From contig JAQBZW010000006.1 of the NCBI GenBank assembly GCA_027622315.1, positions 1 through 33,826 on the forward strand: a stretch of DNA of 33,826 nt, written 5' to 3'. Shown in pieces: positions 1 through 7,985 of this stretch. The position numbers were made by a program, and so were the translations under genes. Each line of letters begins with the position of its first letter. Position 1 is the stretch's first letter. The notes below the pieces were generated by a model. The model was not told where the DNA came from. It ran no database searches and saw only the letters and a list, made by a program, of their open reading frames with translations. Source of the DNA: Chloroflexota bacterium (lineage in GTDB: Bacteria > Chloroflexota > Dehalococcoidia > UBA2979).

Positions 1-50
1 CGGGGCTGGCCGAGCATCACTCCGTGGCCAGCCCCGGCTGACAAGCCGGG
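1..50. terminator. Two overlapping hairpins, possible terminator or attenuator
   Basis: CGGGGCTGGCC (1-11) is perfectly complementary to GGCCAGCCCCG (26-36), leaving a 14-nt loop. A second perfect hairpin, CCCGGCT (33-39) with AGCCGGG (44-50) and loop GACA, shares bases 33-36 with the first, so the two cannot form fully at the same time. The second is followed by TTGTGTG, a weak U-rich tail. The most likely role is termination of a gene left of the window. The sharing of bases would also fit an attenuator. Confidence 0.4.
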
Positions 51-62
51 TTGTGTGCACGG

Positions 63-175
63 CGCGACTCCCGCGAACGCCGGTGCATCACGCCGTTGGC
101 CGGGTTGCCTGCGCGGCGTGCCTCCCGCGAACGCTGGTGCCTCACGGCGCGGCTCGCGAACGCCCGTGCCTCACC
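63..175. repeat. Three imperfect short repeats upstream of the dehydrogenase
   Basis: Three related blocks with core CGCGAACGCYGGTGC-TCAC occur at about 63-92, 114-145 and 150-175. The third copy is shorter and reads CGCGAACGCCCGTGCCTCAC. Spacing is irregular (roughly 50 then 30 bp). ORFs cross this area, but the repeats lie upstream of the best ribosome binding site of the next gene, so I read them as non-coding. They may be regulatory or just a low-complexity GC-rich spacer. Confidence 0.4.
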
Positions 176-234
176 CCCACCCACCCGCGTACCATCCCGC
201 CCGCCACCAGACGAACGCGCGATCGGGAGCACCA

Positions 235-1254
235 ATGCGAGGCGTGACGAATACCGGCAACCGCGGCGTTGAGGTACGCGACTTCCCAGACCCGCATGCC
301 GGCCCGGGCGAGGCCGTCGTCCAGATCCGGGCAGCCGGGCTGTGCGGGAGCGATCTCCACAGCTACCGGGGCGCCACCGTCACCGGCCTGGTCAACGGCC
401 ACGAGCCGTGCGGCGTGATCGTGGAGCTCGGCGCGGGCTCCCCTCCCGGGCTCGCGATCGGCGATCGCGTGATGGTGCACCACTACGCCGGATGCGGCGT
501 CTGCGAGACCTGCGCCCTCGGTTACGAGCAGCTCTGCCTGCGCGGCAACTCCGTCACCTACGGCGGCGTGACCGGTCACGGCGCGAATTCGGAGTACATG
601 CTCGTCCCGTCGCGCACCCTCGTCGCGCTCCCGGACGAGCTCTCGTTCGAGGAAGGCGCCGCGGTCGCATGCGGCACGGGCACCGCCTGGAATGGCCTGC
701 AGAAGATGGACGTCTCGGGACGCGACACCGTCGTGGTCTTCGGACAGGGGCCGGTGGGGCTGAGCGGCACGCTCTGCGCGAAGGCCATGGGCGCGCGCGT
801 GATCGCCGTCGACGTGATCCCGGAGCGACTACGCCTGGCCACAGAGCTCGGAGCGGATCACGTCGTCGATCCGTCCGACGGTCAGGCTGTCGAAGCGATC
901 CGCGATCTCACGGGTGGCGGCGCGAGCGCCGGGCTCGAGACCTCGGGCAATGCCGGCGCGCGAGCGCTGGTGCTGCGCACGCTGCGGCCGTTCGGTCGCG
1001 CCTGCTACGTCGGGCTCGGCAATCCAAACGTCGCTGAGATCGACTTCAGCAACCTGATCCTGAACGTCACCACCGTCTACGGCTCCTGGACCTTCAGCAA
1101 AGCCGAGCTGATCGAGATCGCGCGCTTCATGGTCGAGGCGAAGGTTCCGCTCGACCGCATGTTCACCCACCGCTGGTCGCTCGAGCAGGCAGACGAGGCC
1201 TTCCGCACCTTCGACGCGGGCGCGACCGGAAAGTGCGTGTTCGTGCTGCCCTAG
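235..1254 (+). CDS. Zinc-dependent alcohol dehydrogenase (MDR family)
   Basis: Medium-chain dehydrogenase/reductase of 339 aa, a normal length for the family, probably NAD(P)-linked oxidation of a secondary alcohol or polyol in the cytoplasm. The GroES-like N-terminal half has the catalytic zinc ligands Cys37 (LCGSDLH) and His56-Glu57 (NGHE). The structural zinc loop has four cysteines, C87, C90, C93 and C101. A Rossmann half follows, with VFGQGPVGLSG as the nucleotide-binding loop near residue 165. I chose ATG 235 over the longer ORF start at 55 because GGGAG (225-229) sits 5 nt upstream and the protein then begins as family members do (MRGVTNTGN...VEVRDFPDP). The extra 60 codons of the long ORF are low-complexity and fall on the short repeats. 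The substrate cannot be told from sequence. It converges with the next gene. Confidence 0.9.
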   Translation: MRGVTNTGNRGVEVRDFPDPHAGPGEAVVQIRAAGLCGSDLHSYRGATVTGLVNGHEPCGVIVELGAGSPPGLAIGDRVMVHHYAGCGVCETCALGYEQLCLRGNSVTYGGVTGHGANSEYMLVPSRTLVALPDELSFEEGAAVACGTGTAWNGLQKMDVSGRDTVVVFGQGPVGLSGTLCAKAMGARVIAVDVIPERLRLATELGADHVVDPSDGQAVEAIRDLTGGGASAGLETSGNAGARALVLRTLRPFGRACYVGLGNPNVAEIDFSNLILNVTTVYGSWTFSKAELIEIARFMVEAKVPLDRMFTHRWSLEQADEAFRTFDAGATGKCVFVLP

Positions 1255-1275
1255 CCGCCGCCTGCCGGGCGGCTA
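1252..1275. terminator. Shared bidirectional terminator hairpin of two convergent genes
   Basis: TAGCCGCC (1252-1259) pairs perfectly with GGCGGCTA (1268-1275) around an 8-nt loop. The outer three bases of each arm are the stop codons of the two convergent genes (TAG on plus, CTA read as TAG on minus). The 18-bp space between the genes is entirely used by this hairpin, which suits bidirectional termination. There is no U-tract. Confidence 0.45.
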
Positions 1276-2376
1276 CGTCTCGATCGTCACCGCGCGGCCG
1301 CTCTCCGACGAACGCTCGATCGCGGCGAGCAGCCGGTGCCGCGTGACCGCAAGATCGAAGTCTGGATCGAAGGCGGCGCCCCCGCCTCGTGCGTCGGCGA
1401 TACGCGCGTACGCGTGAGCGACGTTGCGCGGAGGCCCGCTCGGCGTGCCCTCGGGCGCCAGCACGTACTCGTCCGGCGGCGCCATCTCCGCGAGCGTCTC
1501 GCCCGCGCGAGCGCCGTGCAGGACGTTCGGACCGATGTTCGCGGAGCCCGACGTCAGGAACAGCGCGCCGTCCCGGCCGTAGATCTCGAGGCGTGTGCCC
1601 CGCGACTGATGCGGCACCGTCCCCACGTGGATCGCCACCTCGCCGCCGCTCACCAGCCGGCCGGCCACGGCTATGTTGTCGGGCGCGTCGACCGGAAGCA
1701 CGGCGCCCGTCTCCTCGTCCCGCCATTCCGTGATGCGGGTCGTGACACGAGCCGACACCTCGGCGATCTCGCCGAGGACGAAGCACAGAGCGTCCATCGC
1801 GTGTCCGCCCGGGATCGTCAGCGGGTTCGCGCCGTTCGCACGCTCGCGCTGCCAGCTCCGGCCGGGACCGCGCTCGAGCACGGCCTGGCTGATCACGCTC
1901 AGGTTCGCGGTCAGCACCTCGCCCACGTAGCCCTGCGCGACGAGGTCACGCGCATAGCGGATGCTCGGATCGCTCCGCGCCTGGAGGCCGACGAAGGTAC
2001 GCAGCCCGCGTTCGCGGGCGAGATTCGCCATCTCCTCCGCCTCGGCGACCGTGGCGCCGAGCGGCCACTCACAGAAGACGTCCTTGCCGGCGCGTAGCGC
2101 GGCCATCACGAGCTGGTGATGCAGCGGCACCCGTACCGACACCGCGACGAGATCGACGTCCGGGTGCGCGGCCATCTCGTCGATGTCGTGGAAGGCGAGC
2201 CTCGCGCCGAACTGCTGCGCAGACGCACGCGCCGTCTCGTCGTGCGCCGTGCAGACGGCGGTCAGCTCGTAATCAGGCAGCGCGCCGAGCGCGGGCACGT
2301 GCGCGTTCGCGCCCCAGCCACTGCCCCCCGGCGTCACCGTCGCGCCCACGATGCCGACCCGAATCGGTGCTGCCAT
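1273..2376 (-). CDS. Gfo/Idh/MocA family oxidoreductase, Gal80-like
   Basis: Protein of 367 aa. The N-terminal Rossmann fold starts GIVGATVTPGGSGWG (residues 8-22), an extended version of the usual GxGxxG loop. The C-terminal half is the alpha/beta domain that forms the active site in sugar and inositol dehydrogenases. The usual EKP motif, whose Lys is catalytic in many family members, is here E103-W104-P105 (CEWPL). This change and the FVGLQARSDPSIRYARDLV stretch recall yeast Gal80-type proteins, which bind NAD(P) and a sugar-like ligand but need not catalyse. The start is ATG 2376, with GAGGAG 7 nt upstream. An alternative ATG two codons earlier is too close to that site. A candidate promoter lies about 50 bp upstream. 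Whether it is an enzyme or a sensor is open. Confidence 0.85.
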   Translation of the reverse strand: MAAPIRVGIVGATVTPGGSGWGANAHVPALGALPDYELTAVCTAHDETARASAQQFGARLAFHDIDEMAAHPDVDLVAVSVRVPLHHQLVMAALRAGKDVFCEWPLGATVAEAEEMANLARERGLRTFVGLQARSDPSIRYARDLVAQGYVGEVLTANLSVISQAVLERGPGRSWQRERANGANPLTIPGGHAMDALCFVLGEIAEVSARVTTRITEWRDEETGAVLPVDAPDNIAVAGRLVSGGEVAIHVGTVPHQSRGTRLEIYGRDGALFLTSGSANIGPNVLHGARAGETLAEMAPPDEYVLAPEGTPSGPPRNVAHAYARIADARGGGAAFDPDFDLAVTRHRLLAAIERSSESGRAVTIET

Positions 2377-2425
2377 CTGCATGCTCCTCGCGTTCCGGGC
2401 GCCGGGTTTCCGCCGCGCCCGGGCG

Positions 2426-2454
2426 ATGAGAACCGTCCGAACGAGGCGCGTCAA
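2426..2454 (-). promoter_or_regulatory. Candidate sigma70-type promoter for the Gal80-like gene
   Basis: On the minus strand TTGACG (2454-2449) is followed after exactly 17 nt by TCTCAT (2431-2426), which matches 5/6 and 4/6 of the consensus. The start codon lies about 50 nt downstream. This is a pattern match in a GC-rich background, so it is a candidate only. The rest of the divergent region 2377-2635 holds nothing else I can support. A lone TTGACG on the plus strand at 2492-2497 has no matching -10. Confidence 0.35.
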
Positions 2455-2635
2455 GCGCGGCGATCTGCCGAGGCTCGGCCGAGAGGCCGGCTTGACGGCG
2501 CACCGGCAATCGGACTCGGTCCCGACCACAACAGCGCGACCAGGCCGCACAGCCCCCGGCCGGCGCGTGACTCGCGCCGCACAGCGACCCGGTGGATGCC
2601 TCGCTCACACCCCGTGCGCCCGCCATCATGGGCGC

Positions 2636-4114
2636 ATGTCAAAGCTCGTCGCCGGCGCGCTCGTGTTCTTCACCTCCGCGGCCGTGCTCGTTCTCGAGAT
2701 CATGGCCGGGCGCCTGCTGGCGCCGTATGTCGGCGTGTCCCTCGAGACGTTCACCGGCATCATCGGCGTCGTGCTCGCCGGGATCGCGCTCGGGACCTGG
2801 CTCGGTGGCGCCGCCGCCGATCGCTTCGATCCGCACGCGATGGTCGGGCCGCTCGTGGTCACGGGCGGTGTGCTCGCGCTGGTCGCCCCACCGCTCGTGG
2901 ATCTGTTCGGTTCGGGCCTTCAGGGCGGCGGCCCCCCGGTGATCGTGTTCCTCGCGTTCGTCGGCTTCTTCGCGCCGGCCGCCGTGCTCAGCGCCGTCTC
3001 GCCGACGGTTGTGAAGCTGCAACTCGCCGACCTGCACGAAACGGGCACGGTCGTCGGCCGCCTCTCGGCCCTCGGCACCGCGGGCGCGATCTTCGGGACG
3101 TTCGCCACCGGCTTCGTGCTGGTCGCCGCGATCCCGAGCCGCCCGATCGTGCTCGGCCTCGGCGCGGCGCTCGTGCTGGTCGGCATTGCGTTGACGGTGC
3201 GGCTGCAACGGCGCTCCTCACGGCTCGCGATCGGGCCCGTCGCGCTGATGGCGGCGGTGGCGATCATCGCGCCCGCGAGCATCTCACTCGTCACGCCCCG
3301 CCCGTGCGACGAGGAGACGACCTACTACTGCGTCCGCGTCCGCCACGACCCCGAGCGCGCGTCCGGGCGGCTGCTCATCCTCGATACGCTCTGGCACTCC
3401 TACGTCGACCTCGACGATCCGACACATCTCCAGTTCACCTACGCCCAGACGGCCAGTGACGTGATCGCGGGCAGCTTCCCGGACGGCGAGCCGCTGCGAA
3501 CGCTCCACATCGGCGGCGGCGGCTTCACCATGCCGCGCTACCTCGCGGCCACGCGCCCGGGCAGCACGAACGTCGTGCTGGAGCTCGACGCCGGACTGGT
3601 CAACATCGCCCGTCGCGATCTGGGGCTGCGGGACACGCCCGGCCTCGACATCCGCACCGGCGACGCCCGCATGACGCTGCGAGGCACCGATCGCGGGGCA
3701 TTCGACCTCGTGATCGGCGACGCCTTCGGCGGCCCATCCGTCCCATGGCACCTCACGACACGCGAGTTCGTGGAGGAGATCCAGGCCCGCCTGCGGCCAG
3801 GTGGGGTCTATGTGCTCAACCTGATCGACTACCCACCGCTGGGCTTCGCACGCGCCGAAGCGGTCACGCTGCTGGCGGTGTTTGAGCACGTGACGCTGCT
3901 CGCCCCGCCGCCACGCCTGCTCAACTTCGCCGGTGGGAACTTCATACTCGTCGGCTCAGACGCGCCGATCGCCGTCGATGCGATCCTCGAGCACAACGCC
4001 GGCCGCGGTGACGACGAGTCCGCTTTCTCGGACGCCGCGCTGCGCGCGTTCGTAGAAGGGTCGCGCGTGCTCAGGGACGACTTCGCACCGGTGGATCAGC
4101 TACTGACGCACTGA
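2636..4114 (+). CDS. Membrane protein fused to a spermidine-synthase-like domain
   Basis: 492 aa in two parts. The N-terminal part (about residues 1-215) has six or more hydrophobic segments, for example LVAGALVFFTSAAVLVLEI and LVVTGGVLALVAPPLV, so it is an integral membrane module. The C-terminal part is a class I methyltransferase fold of the spermidine synthase family. It has LHIGGGGFTMPRYLA as glycine-rich loop, VVLELDAGLV with the acidic residue that binds the nucleoside, TGDARMTL, and DLVIGDAF at the position of the polyamine synthase active-site loop. Such fusions are often annotated fused MFS/spermidine synthase. Their substrate is unproven, and the lack of polyamine genes nearby argues against a simple SpeE role. 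ATG 2636 is chosen because the first membrane segment begins just after it. The longer ORF start adds basic low-complexity sequence. No clear Shine-Dalgarno site is seen. Confidence 0.85.
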   Translation: MSKLVAGALVFFTSAAVLVLEIMAGRLLAPYVGVSLETFTGIIGVVLAGIALGTWLGGAAADRFDPHAMVGPLVVTGGVLALVAPPLVDLFGSGLQGGGPPVIVFLAFVGFFAPAAVLSAVSPTVVKLQLADLHETGTVVGRLSALGTAGAIFGTFATGFVLVAAIPSRPIVLGLGAALVLVGIALTVRLQRRSSRLAIGPVALMAAVAIIAPASISLVTPRPCDEETTYYCVRVRHDPERASGRLLILDTLWHSYVDLDDPTHLQFTYAQTASDVIAGSFPDGEPLRTLHIGGGGFTMPRYLAATRPGSTNVVLELDAGLVNIARRDLGLRDTPGLDIRTGDARMTLRGTDRGAFDLVIGDAFGGPSVPWHLTTREFVEEIQARLRPGGVYVLNLIDYPPLGFARAEAVTLLAVFEHVTLLAPPPRLLNFAGGNFILVGSDAPIAVDAILEHNAGRGDDESAFSDAALRAFVEGSRVLRDDFAPVDQLLTH

Positions 4115-4117
4115 CGC

Positions 4118-4143
4118 GCAATTGTGGAAGAGTCCACAATTGC
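4118..4143. terminator. Perfect 11-bp hairpin between convergent genes
   Basis: GCAATTGTGGA (4118-4128) and TCCACAATTGC (4133-4143) are perfect inverted repeats with loop AGAG. It lies 3 nt after the stop of the spermidine-synthase-like gene and 19 nt beyond the stop of the convergent cupin gene, so a bidirectional terminator fits. The stem is much richer in A/T than its surroundings. Confidence 0.6.
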
Positions 4144-4162
4144 CCCCTTCGACCCCGACCGA

Positions 4163-4510
4163 TTACGACCCCTGGTGTGAGAGCGGCACGGTCGCGGTCA
4201 CGCACGGCTCGTTGCCGTGCACGCGCGTGGTGTGCCCGCGGCCGGTCGTGTCTTCGACGAGGCGCGCGTCGCCAGGACCGAACACCTGGTTCGAACCATC
4301 CCCGAGGCCGATTTCGAGGGTGCCCGAGAGGATGATCACGAACTGCCGTCGCGGCGCGGGGTGCCAGTCGATGAAGCGCCCGATCGGGTCTTCACGGAAC
4401 GCGATCTGCGTGGTCGCCAGCCCCGCGATCCATTCTGGGTGTGACGCGAGGTCGATCACCTCAACATGCGACTCGTTGTCGGCGCCGGTGAACAACCGGT
4501 AGGTGGCCAT
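4163..4510 (-). CDS. Small cupin-domain protein
   Basis: Single-domain protein of 115 aa, the length of a minimal cupin barrel. Cupin motif 1 is recognisable as DWHPAPRRQFVIILSGTLEIG and motif 2 as FGPGDARLVEDTTGRGH. Only one of the two motif-1 histidines is present and the usual Glu is replaced, while the motif-2 His is kept. Metal binding may therefore be weak or altered. AGAGGA lies 8 nt before the ATG. The gene starts 16 nt after the stop of the Ldh-family dehydrogenase, so the two are very likely co-transcribed and the cupin may act on or sense a related acid. The function is not known. Confidence 0.85.
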   Translation of the reverse strand: MATYRLFTGADNESHVEVIDLASHPEWIAGLATTQIAFREDPIGRFIDWHPAPRRQFVIILSGTLEIGLGDGSNQVFGPGDARLVEDTTGRGHTTRVHGNEPCVTATVPLSHQGS

Positions 4511-4526
4511 CTGGCCTGTCCTCTCG

Positions 4527-5603
4527 TTACGTGAACGCGAAGTCGAGCCCGAGCTCGCCTTCGATCCCGCGGAACCAGTCGATCACTTCCGTGTGGTACG
4601 GGATGCCGTCCGCACGACGGCGTACCTCCTCCTCAGCCTCGAGCAGCCCCGCGTATACCACGCGCTCATGGCCCGGCGCCGGTTTCGTCTCGGCGAGGCC
4701 GCGCAAGAACGTGTCCATGTCGCGCTTGAACTGCGCGACGTCTATGAAGGCGTCGACGCGGTACGCCGCCAGGTGGTAGCCGGGCGTGTTCGCGACGAAG
4801 CCGGGGCCGATGCCCGCGAGCGTGCTGCCGAGAATGTCGACCACGGCACCGAGGCCGTAGCCCTTGTGCGAACCGAGCTCGCGCGTGCCACCGGCCGGCA
4901 GCAGGTAAAACTCGTCCGGCACGTCGACCTCCTCCATCACCGGCGTGCCGTCCATCCGTGCGATCCAGCCGGGCGCGATCTTCGCGCCGACGCGCTGAGC
5001 GAGCCGCATCTTGTTCGCGGCCACCTGTGACGTGCCGATGTCGAAGACGAACGGCGCCATCTCGCCGGCGGGCACGGCCCAGGCGATCGGGTTCGTGCCC
5101 AGCCGCGGCTCGGCGCCCCACGTGGGCACGACGATCGCCCGGCCGCTGGTCGACATCGCGACGCCGATCATGTCGTGATCGAGCGCGAGCATCGCGTGGT
5201 AGCCGGCGCCGCCCATGTGTCCGACGTGGTGCACGACCGCGGAACCCATTCCATACTCACGCGCCTTCGCGATCACGATTCCCATCGCGTGCGGAGCGAC
5301 GTGCAGCCCGAGTCCACCGCCGCCGTCGATCAGCGCTGTCGTCGGGGTCTCGCGCTCCACGATGATCTCTGGCCGCGGCGTGAGCGTCCCCGCGCGGTAC
5401 CCGGCGACGTACGACCGCAGCATGTTCGAGACGCCGTGCGTCTCGATGCCACGCAGGTCGTTGAACATGAGCACGTCCGCCGACTGGCGCGCATCGTCTT
5501 CGGGCAGGCCCAGCGCGACGAAGATCGCCTCCGTTGCGGCACGCATCGGCGCCTCGCGCACGTACACGCGATCCGCCTCTGGCACCTTGAAACGCTCGAG
5601 CAT
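4527..5603 (-). CDS. Ldh family NAD(P)H-dependent oxidoreductase
   Basis: 358 aa, of the malate/L-lactate/ureidoglycolate dehydrogenase family (unrelated in fold to classical LDH), which interconverts 2-hydroxy and 2-oxo acids in the cytoplasm. Family hallmarks in order are DLRGIETHGVSNM with the conserved His-Gly, VHHVGHMGGAGYHAM with the catalytic His region, WGAEPRLGTNPIAWAVP for cofactor binding, and SHKGYGLG near the C-terminus. ATG 5603 is preferred. A GTG at 5624, 7 codons upstream, is possible because it falls just after the stop of the crotonase gene and could be translationally coupled. It lies between the crotonase and the cupin in a tight operon, suggesting oxidation of a hydroxyacid made upstream. 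Confidence 0.9.
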   Translation of the reverse strand: MLERFKVPEADRVYVREAPMRAATEAIFVALGLPEDDARQSADVLMFNDLRGIETHGVSNMLRSYVAGYRAGTLTPRPEIIVERETPTTALIDGGGGLGLHVAPHAMGIVIAKAREYGMGSAVVHHVGHMGGAGYHAMLALDHDMIGVAMSTSGRAIVVPTWGAEPRLGTNPIAWAVPAGEMAPFVFDIGTSQVAANKMRLAQRVGAKIAPGWIARMDGTPVMEEVDVPDEFYLLPAGGTRELGSHKGYGLGAVVDILGSTLAGIGPGFVANTPGYHLAAYRVDAFIDVAQFKRDMDTFLRGLAETKPAPGHERVVYAGLLEAEEEVRRRADGIPYHTEVIDWFRGIEGELGLDFAFT

Positions 5604-5633
5604 GGCGACCCCGCTTCCGTGCACTTCCGACGA

Positions 5634-6497
5634 TCAGCGGCCGGCCCGCTCCTCGCGAATCGATTCGAGCGTGGGTGTGCGATAGCGGTCAGCGGGGTCG
5701 TCCCAGCCTGTGAAGTTCGGCGTGCGCTTCTCGGCGAAGGCGCGGCGGGACTCCATGAGATCGCTCATCGCTCCGTGGCCGCGCATGCGGTCGGCGAGCG
5801 CCTCGAACTCGGCTGGGACGGTCGGGCGCATCGCCCGCATCATCGCCAGCGTGTTCACGCGCGAGGCCGGCGGCAACGTGAGCAGATGCGCGGCCATCTC
5901 CCGTGCCATGCTCATCATCTGCTCTTCGTCCTCGGCGAGCCGGTTAATCCAGCCGAGCTCGTACAGCCGCTCTGCGGGGAAGCGAAAGGCGAAGGCCATC
6001 TCGGTTGCGACGGTGTGCGAGAGCCCGCCGATGAAGCCGTGATAGAAGCCGCCGAGCAACCAGCGCTTCGCCTCGGACATCTCGAAGATCGCTGACCGCA
6101 TGGCCACGCGCAGATCGGCGTGCTCGGCGAGCATGAAACCGCCGCCCATCGCGAAGCCGTTGATCGCAGCGATCACGGGCTTGTCGAGCGTGCGCGCGTC
6201 GTAGGGGTTGTCCAGCGGTGGCGGCGCAGTCGCGTCGCCGCGCGCGCTCGCCGGCGCGTTGGCGCTCGAGCCGGGTACGGACCCGCGTGCGACGGACTCC
6301 TTCATGTCCTCGCCCGCGCAGAACGCGCGCCCGCTCCCCGTGAAGATCGCGACCTCGACATCAGCGCTGTCCCGAAACTCGCACCACGCCGCGGCCAGCT
6401 CCGCGCGCATCTCCGCTCCGAGCGCATTCAGTCGCTCCGGCCGGTTCATGCGCACCAACATCACACCGTTGCTGCGCTCGGTCTCAATGATCGCCAT
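5634..6497 (-). CDS. Enoyl-CoA hydratase/isomerase family protein
   Basis: 287-aa crotonase-fold protein acting on an acyl-CoA thioester. The oxyanion-hole strands are FTGSGRAFCAGEDMK and AINGFAMGGGFMLAEHADL. By eye both acidic positions of true hydratases are kept: Glu in FEMSEAKRW and Glu in VATEMAFAF. The protein is longer than a minimal crotonase because of an Ala/Pro/Ser-rich insertion (about residues 80-110) before DKPVIAAINGF. GGAGG 7 nt upstream fixes ATG 6497 over the longer ORF start at 6581. It precedes the Ldh dehydrogenase by 30 nt, so hydration then oxidation is a reasonable reading. Confidence 0.9.
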   Translation of the reverse strand: MAIIETERSNGVMLVRMNRPERLNALGAEMRAELAAAWCEFRDSADVEVAIFTGSGRAFCAGEDMKESVARGSVPGSSANAPASARGDATAPPPLDNPYDARTLDKPVIAAINGFAMGGGFMLAEHADLRVAMRSAIFEMSEAKRWLLGGFYHGFIGGLSHTVATEMAFAFRFPAERLYELGWINRLAEDEEQMMSMAREMAAHLLTLPPASRVNTLAMMRAMRPTVPAEFEALADRMRGHGAMSDLMESRRAFAEKRTPNFTGWDDPADRYRTPTLESIREERAGR

Positions 6498-6608
6498 CGC
6501 CCCGCCTCCAAGATCCGCGCTGCTGGCAGCGCGGAGGATACGCGGTCGCTGCATCGGGGCGGCGGCCGGACGAGCCCCCACGGTTCGGTGCGCGATGGGG
6601 TGCGACCG

Positions 6609-7888
6609 TCACCCTCCGGCCAGGCGTCGGCGATACGCCGCCCAAGCGTCTGAGCCGACTTCGACGGTTCTCACGTCATCGACCGTGCCGGAGCCGCATC
6701 CTCCCGGAGCAGGAGCGGTCGCGGTGCCACCCTCGACTGAGTAGACCGCGAGGTCAGAGTGGTAATGCTCCTGCTCGCAGCCTGCGTCCCGAGGCACGCT
6801 ATCGAATTGCTCGAGCGGATAGCCCTCGCCGTCGAGAACAAGCACGTCCGCGGAGACGCGTTCGAGCCCTTCGCTCGTCGGGGACGCGGCTGCGTCCCCG
6901 CTGGCTACGCACTCGCCCGGCCATGCGAACGTCGGCGCGGCCTGGATGATCAGAGCGGAGAGACGTTCACCCGCACGATCGCCCGTTGCGATCGTGAGCG
7001 TCGCCGCCTGTGTGAGTTCGCCCCGGGCGACGAGCATGAACGGGCCCGGCCCGACGCACCGATACTCTTCCTCAATCAGCGGAGTCTGGCCGTCCCCCGT
7101 CGCGATCCCGCTGGACGGTGCGATGACCTCCGCAGCCCCCTCGATGCGGTTCCGGGCCTCAAACATCCAGTAGCTCACCGACCACGGCTTCTCACCATCC
7201 GAGTGCACCCGGAACGCCCCACTCGACGGGGCCGTCGCGCCCCCCCAGTTCACTGACAATCCACCGCCCAGGCTCTCGAGTTCGACGTCGCGGCTGCTGA
7301 CGGCGAGCCTGACAGCGAACCGTTCGCCGACGAGCAGCGGGCGCTCGGGCGTCGCTTCGAGCACTCGGACCACGGGCGCACCGGCCTCGATGTTCGTCCA
7401 GACGAGGATTTCGGAGAAGTGCGGGACCTCGACGACAAACGTCGTTCGCCCCTCGGCCGACGCGGATTCGGGACCGAGGGCGTGCACGACGAGCGCTTCC
7501 GGCCCAGCCGCCCCCACAAGGATCGGCCCCACGATCGTCCCGTTGAGAGGGACGTCGATGGTCAGGGTCACGGGCTCGCGGAAGATCAGACCGTCCGGCT
7601 GAAGGAGCAGCCCGATTGGTGTCGCACCTGTTGTGGGATCCGGCTCGCCGGCGGAGACCTCCACCGACAGGTCGTCGGCGCTCGCGCCCTCGGGCAACGC
7701 GCCGGGAGGGACCGAGAGGGAAACGTTGACATCGGGATCGATCACCGCGGCGGGGGTGGGGGAAGCGGCCGCCGCGGAGGCCGGTCGTTCAACGGTCGGG
7801 GCATCAGGTGACGACCCGCCGGAGCAGGCCCCCAGCAGCGCGAGCGCAGGCCGATGCTCAACAGCTGTGAGCGGCGCCCGCCGTTCAT
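6609..7888 (-). CDS. Putative lipoprotein with ZU5-like domain, frameshift in signal peptide
   Basis: The main frame (6609 to about 7847) encodes an exported-type protein. A lipobox LLGAC-SGG is followed by an Ala/Pro-rich linker and a module of about 120 residues (VSLSVPPGALPEGAS ... FREPVTLTIDVPL ... VVEVPHFSEILVW) that looks like a ZU5-type beta sandwich. The remaining roughly 270 residues are of unknown fold. In this frame the only start is GTG 7910, which gives no signal peptide. In another frame ATG 7888 has GGGGAG 5 nt upstream and reads MNGGRRSQLLSIGL. Adding one base near 7847 joins it to ALALLGAC, making a perfect lipoprotein signal. I therefore annotate from 7888 with an apparent one-base deletion. 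Function unknown. It sits 98 nt after an LLM oxidoreductase gene. Confidence 0.7.
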
Positions 7889-7985
7889 GACCACTCCCCG
7901 TGCAATCCACGCAGCGGGAACCCTATCCGATCGCCGCGGACCCGATGCTCGACCTTCTCCCGGCCCGCACCGTGCCGTCACGCGG

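Noticed and set aside
2492-2514. Plus-strand promoter for the spermidine-synthase-like gene at TTGACG 2492
   Set aside because: No -10-like hexamer occurs 16-18 nt downstream, so it is not supported.
4281-4300. tRNA T-loop-like sequence GGTTCGAACC
   Set aside because: It is part of a 12-bp palindrome inside the cupin coding sequence, with no acceptor stem, CCA end or anticodon arm around it.
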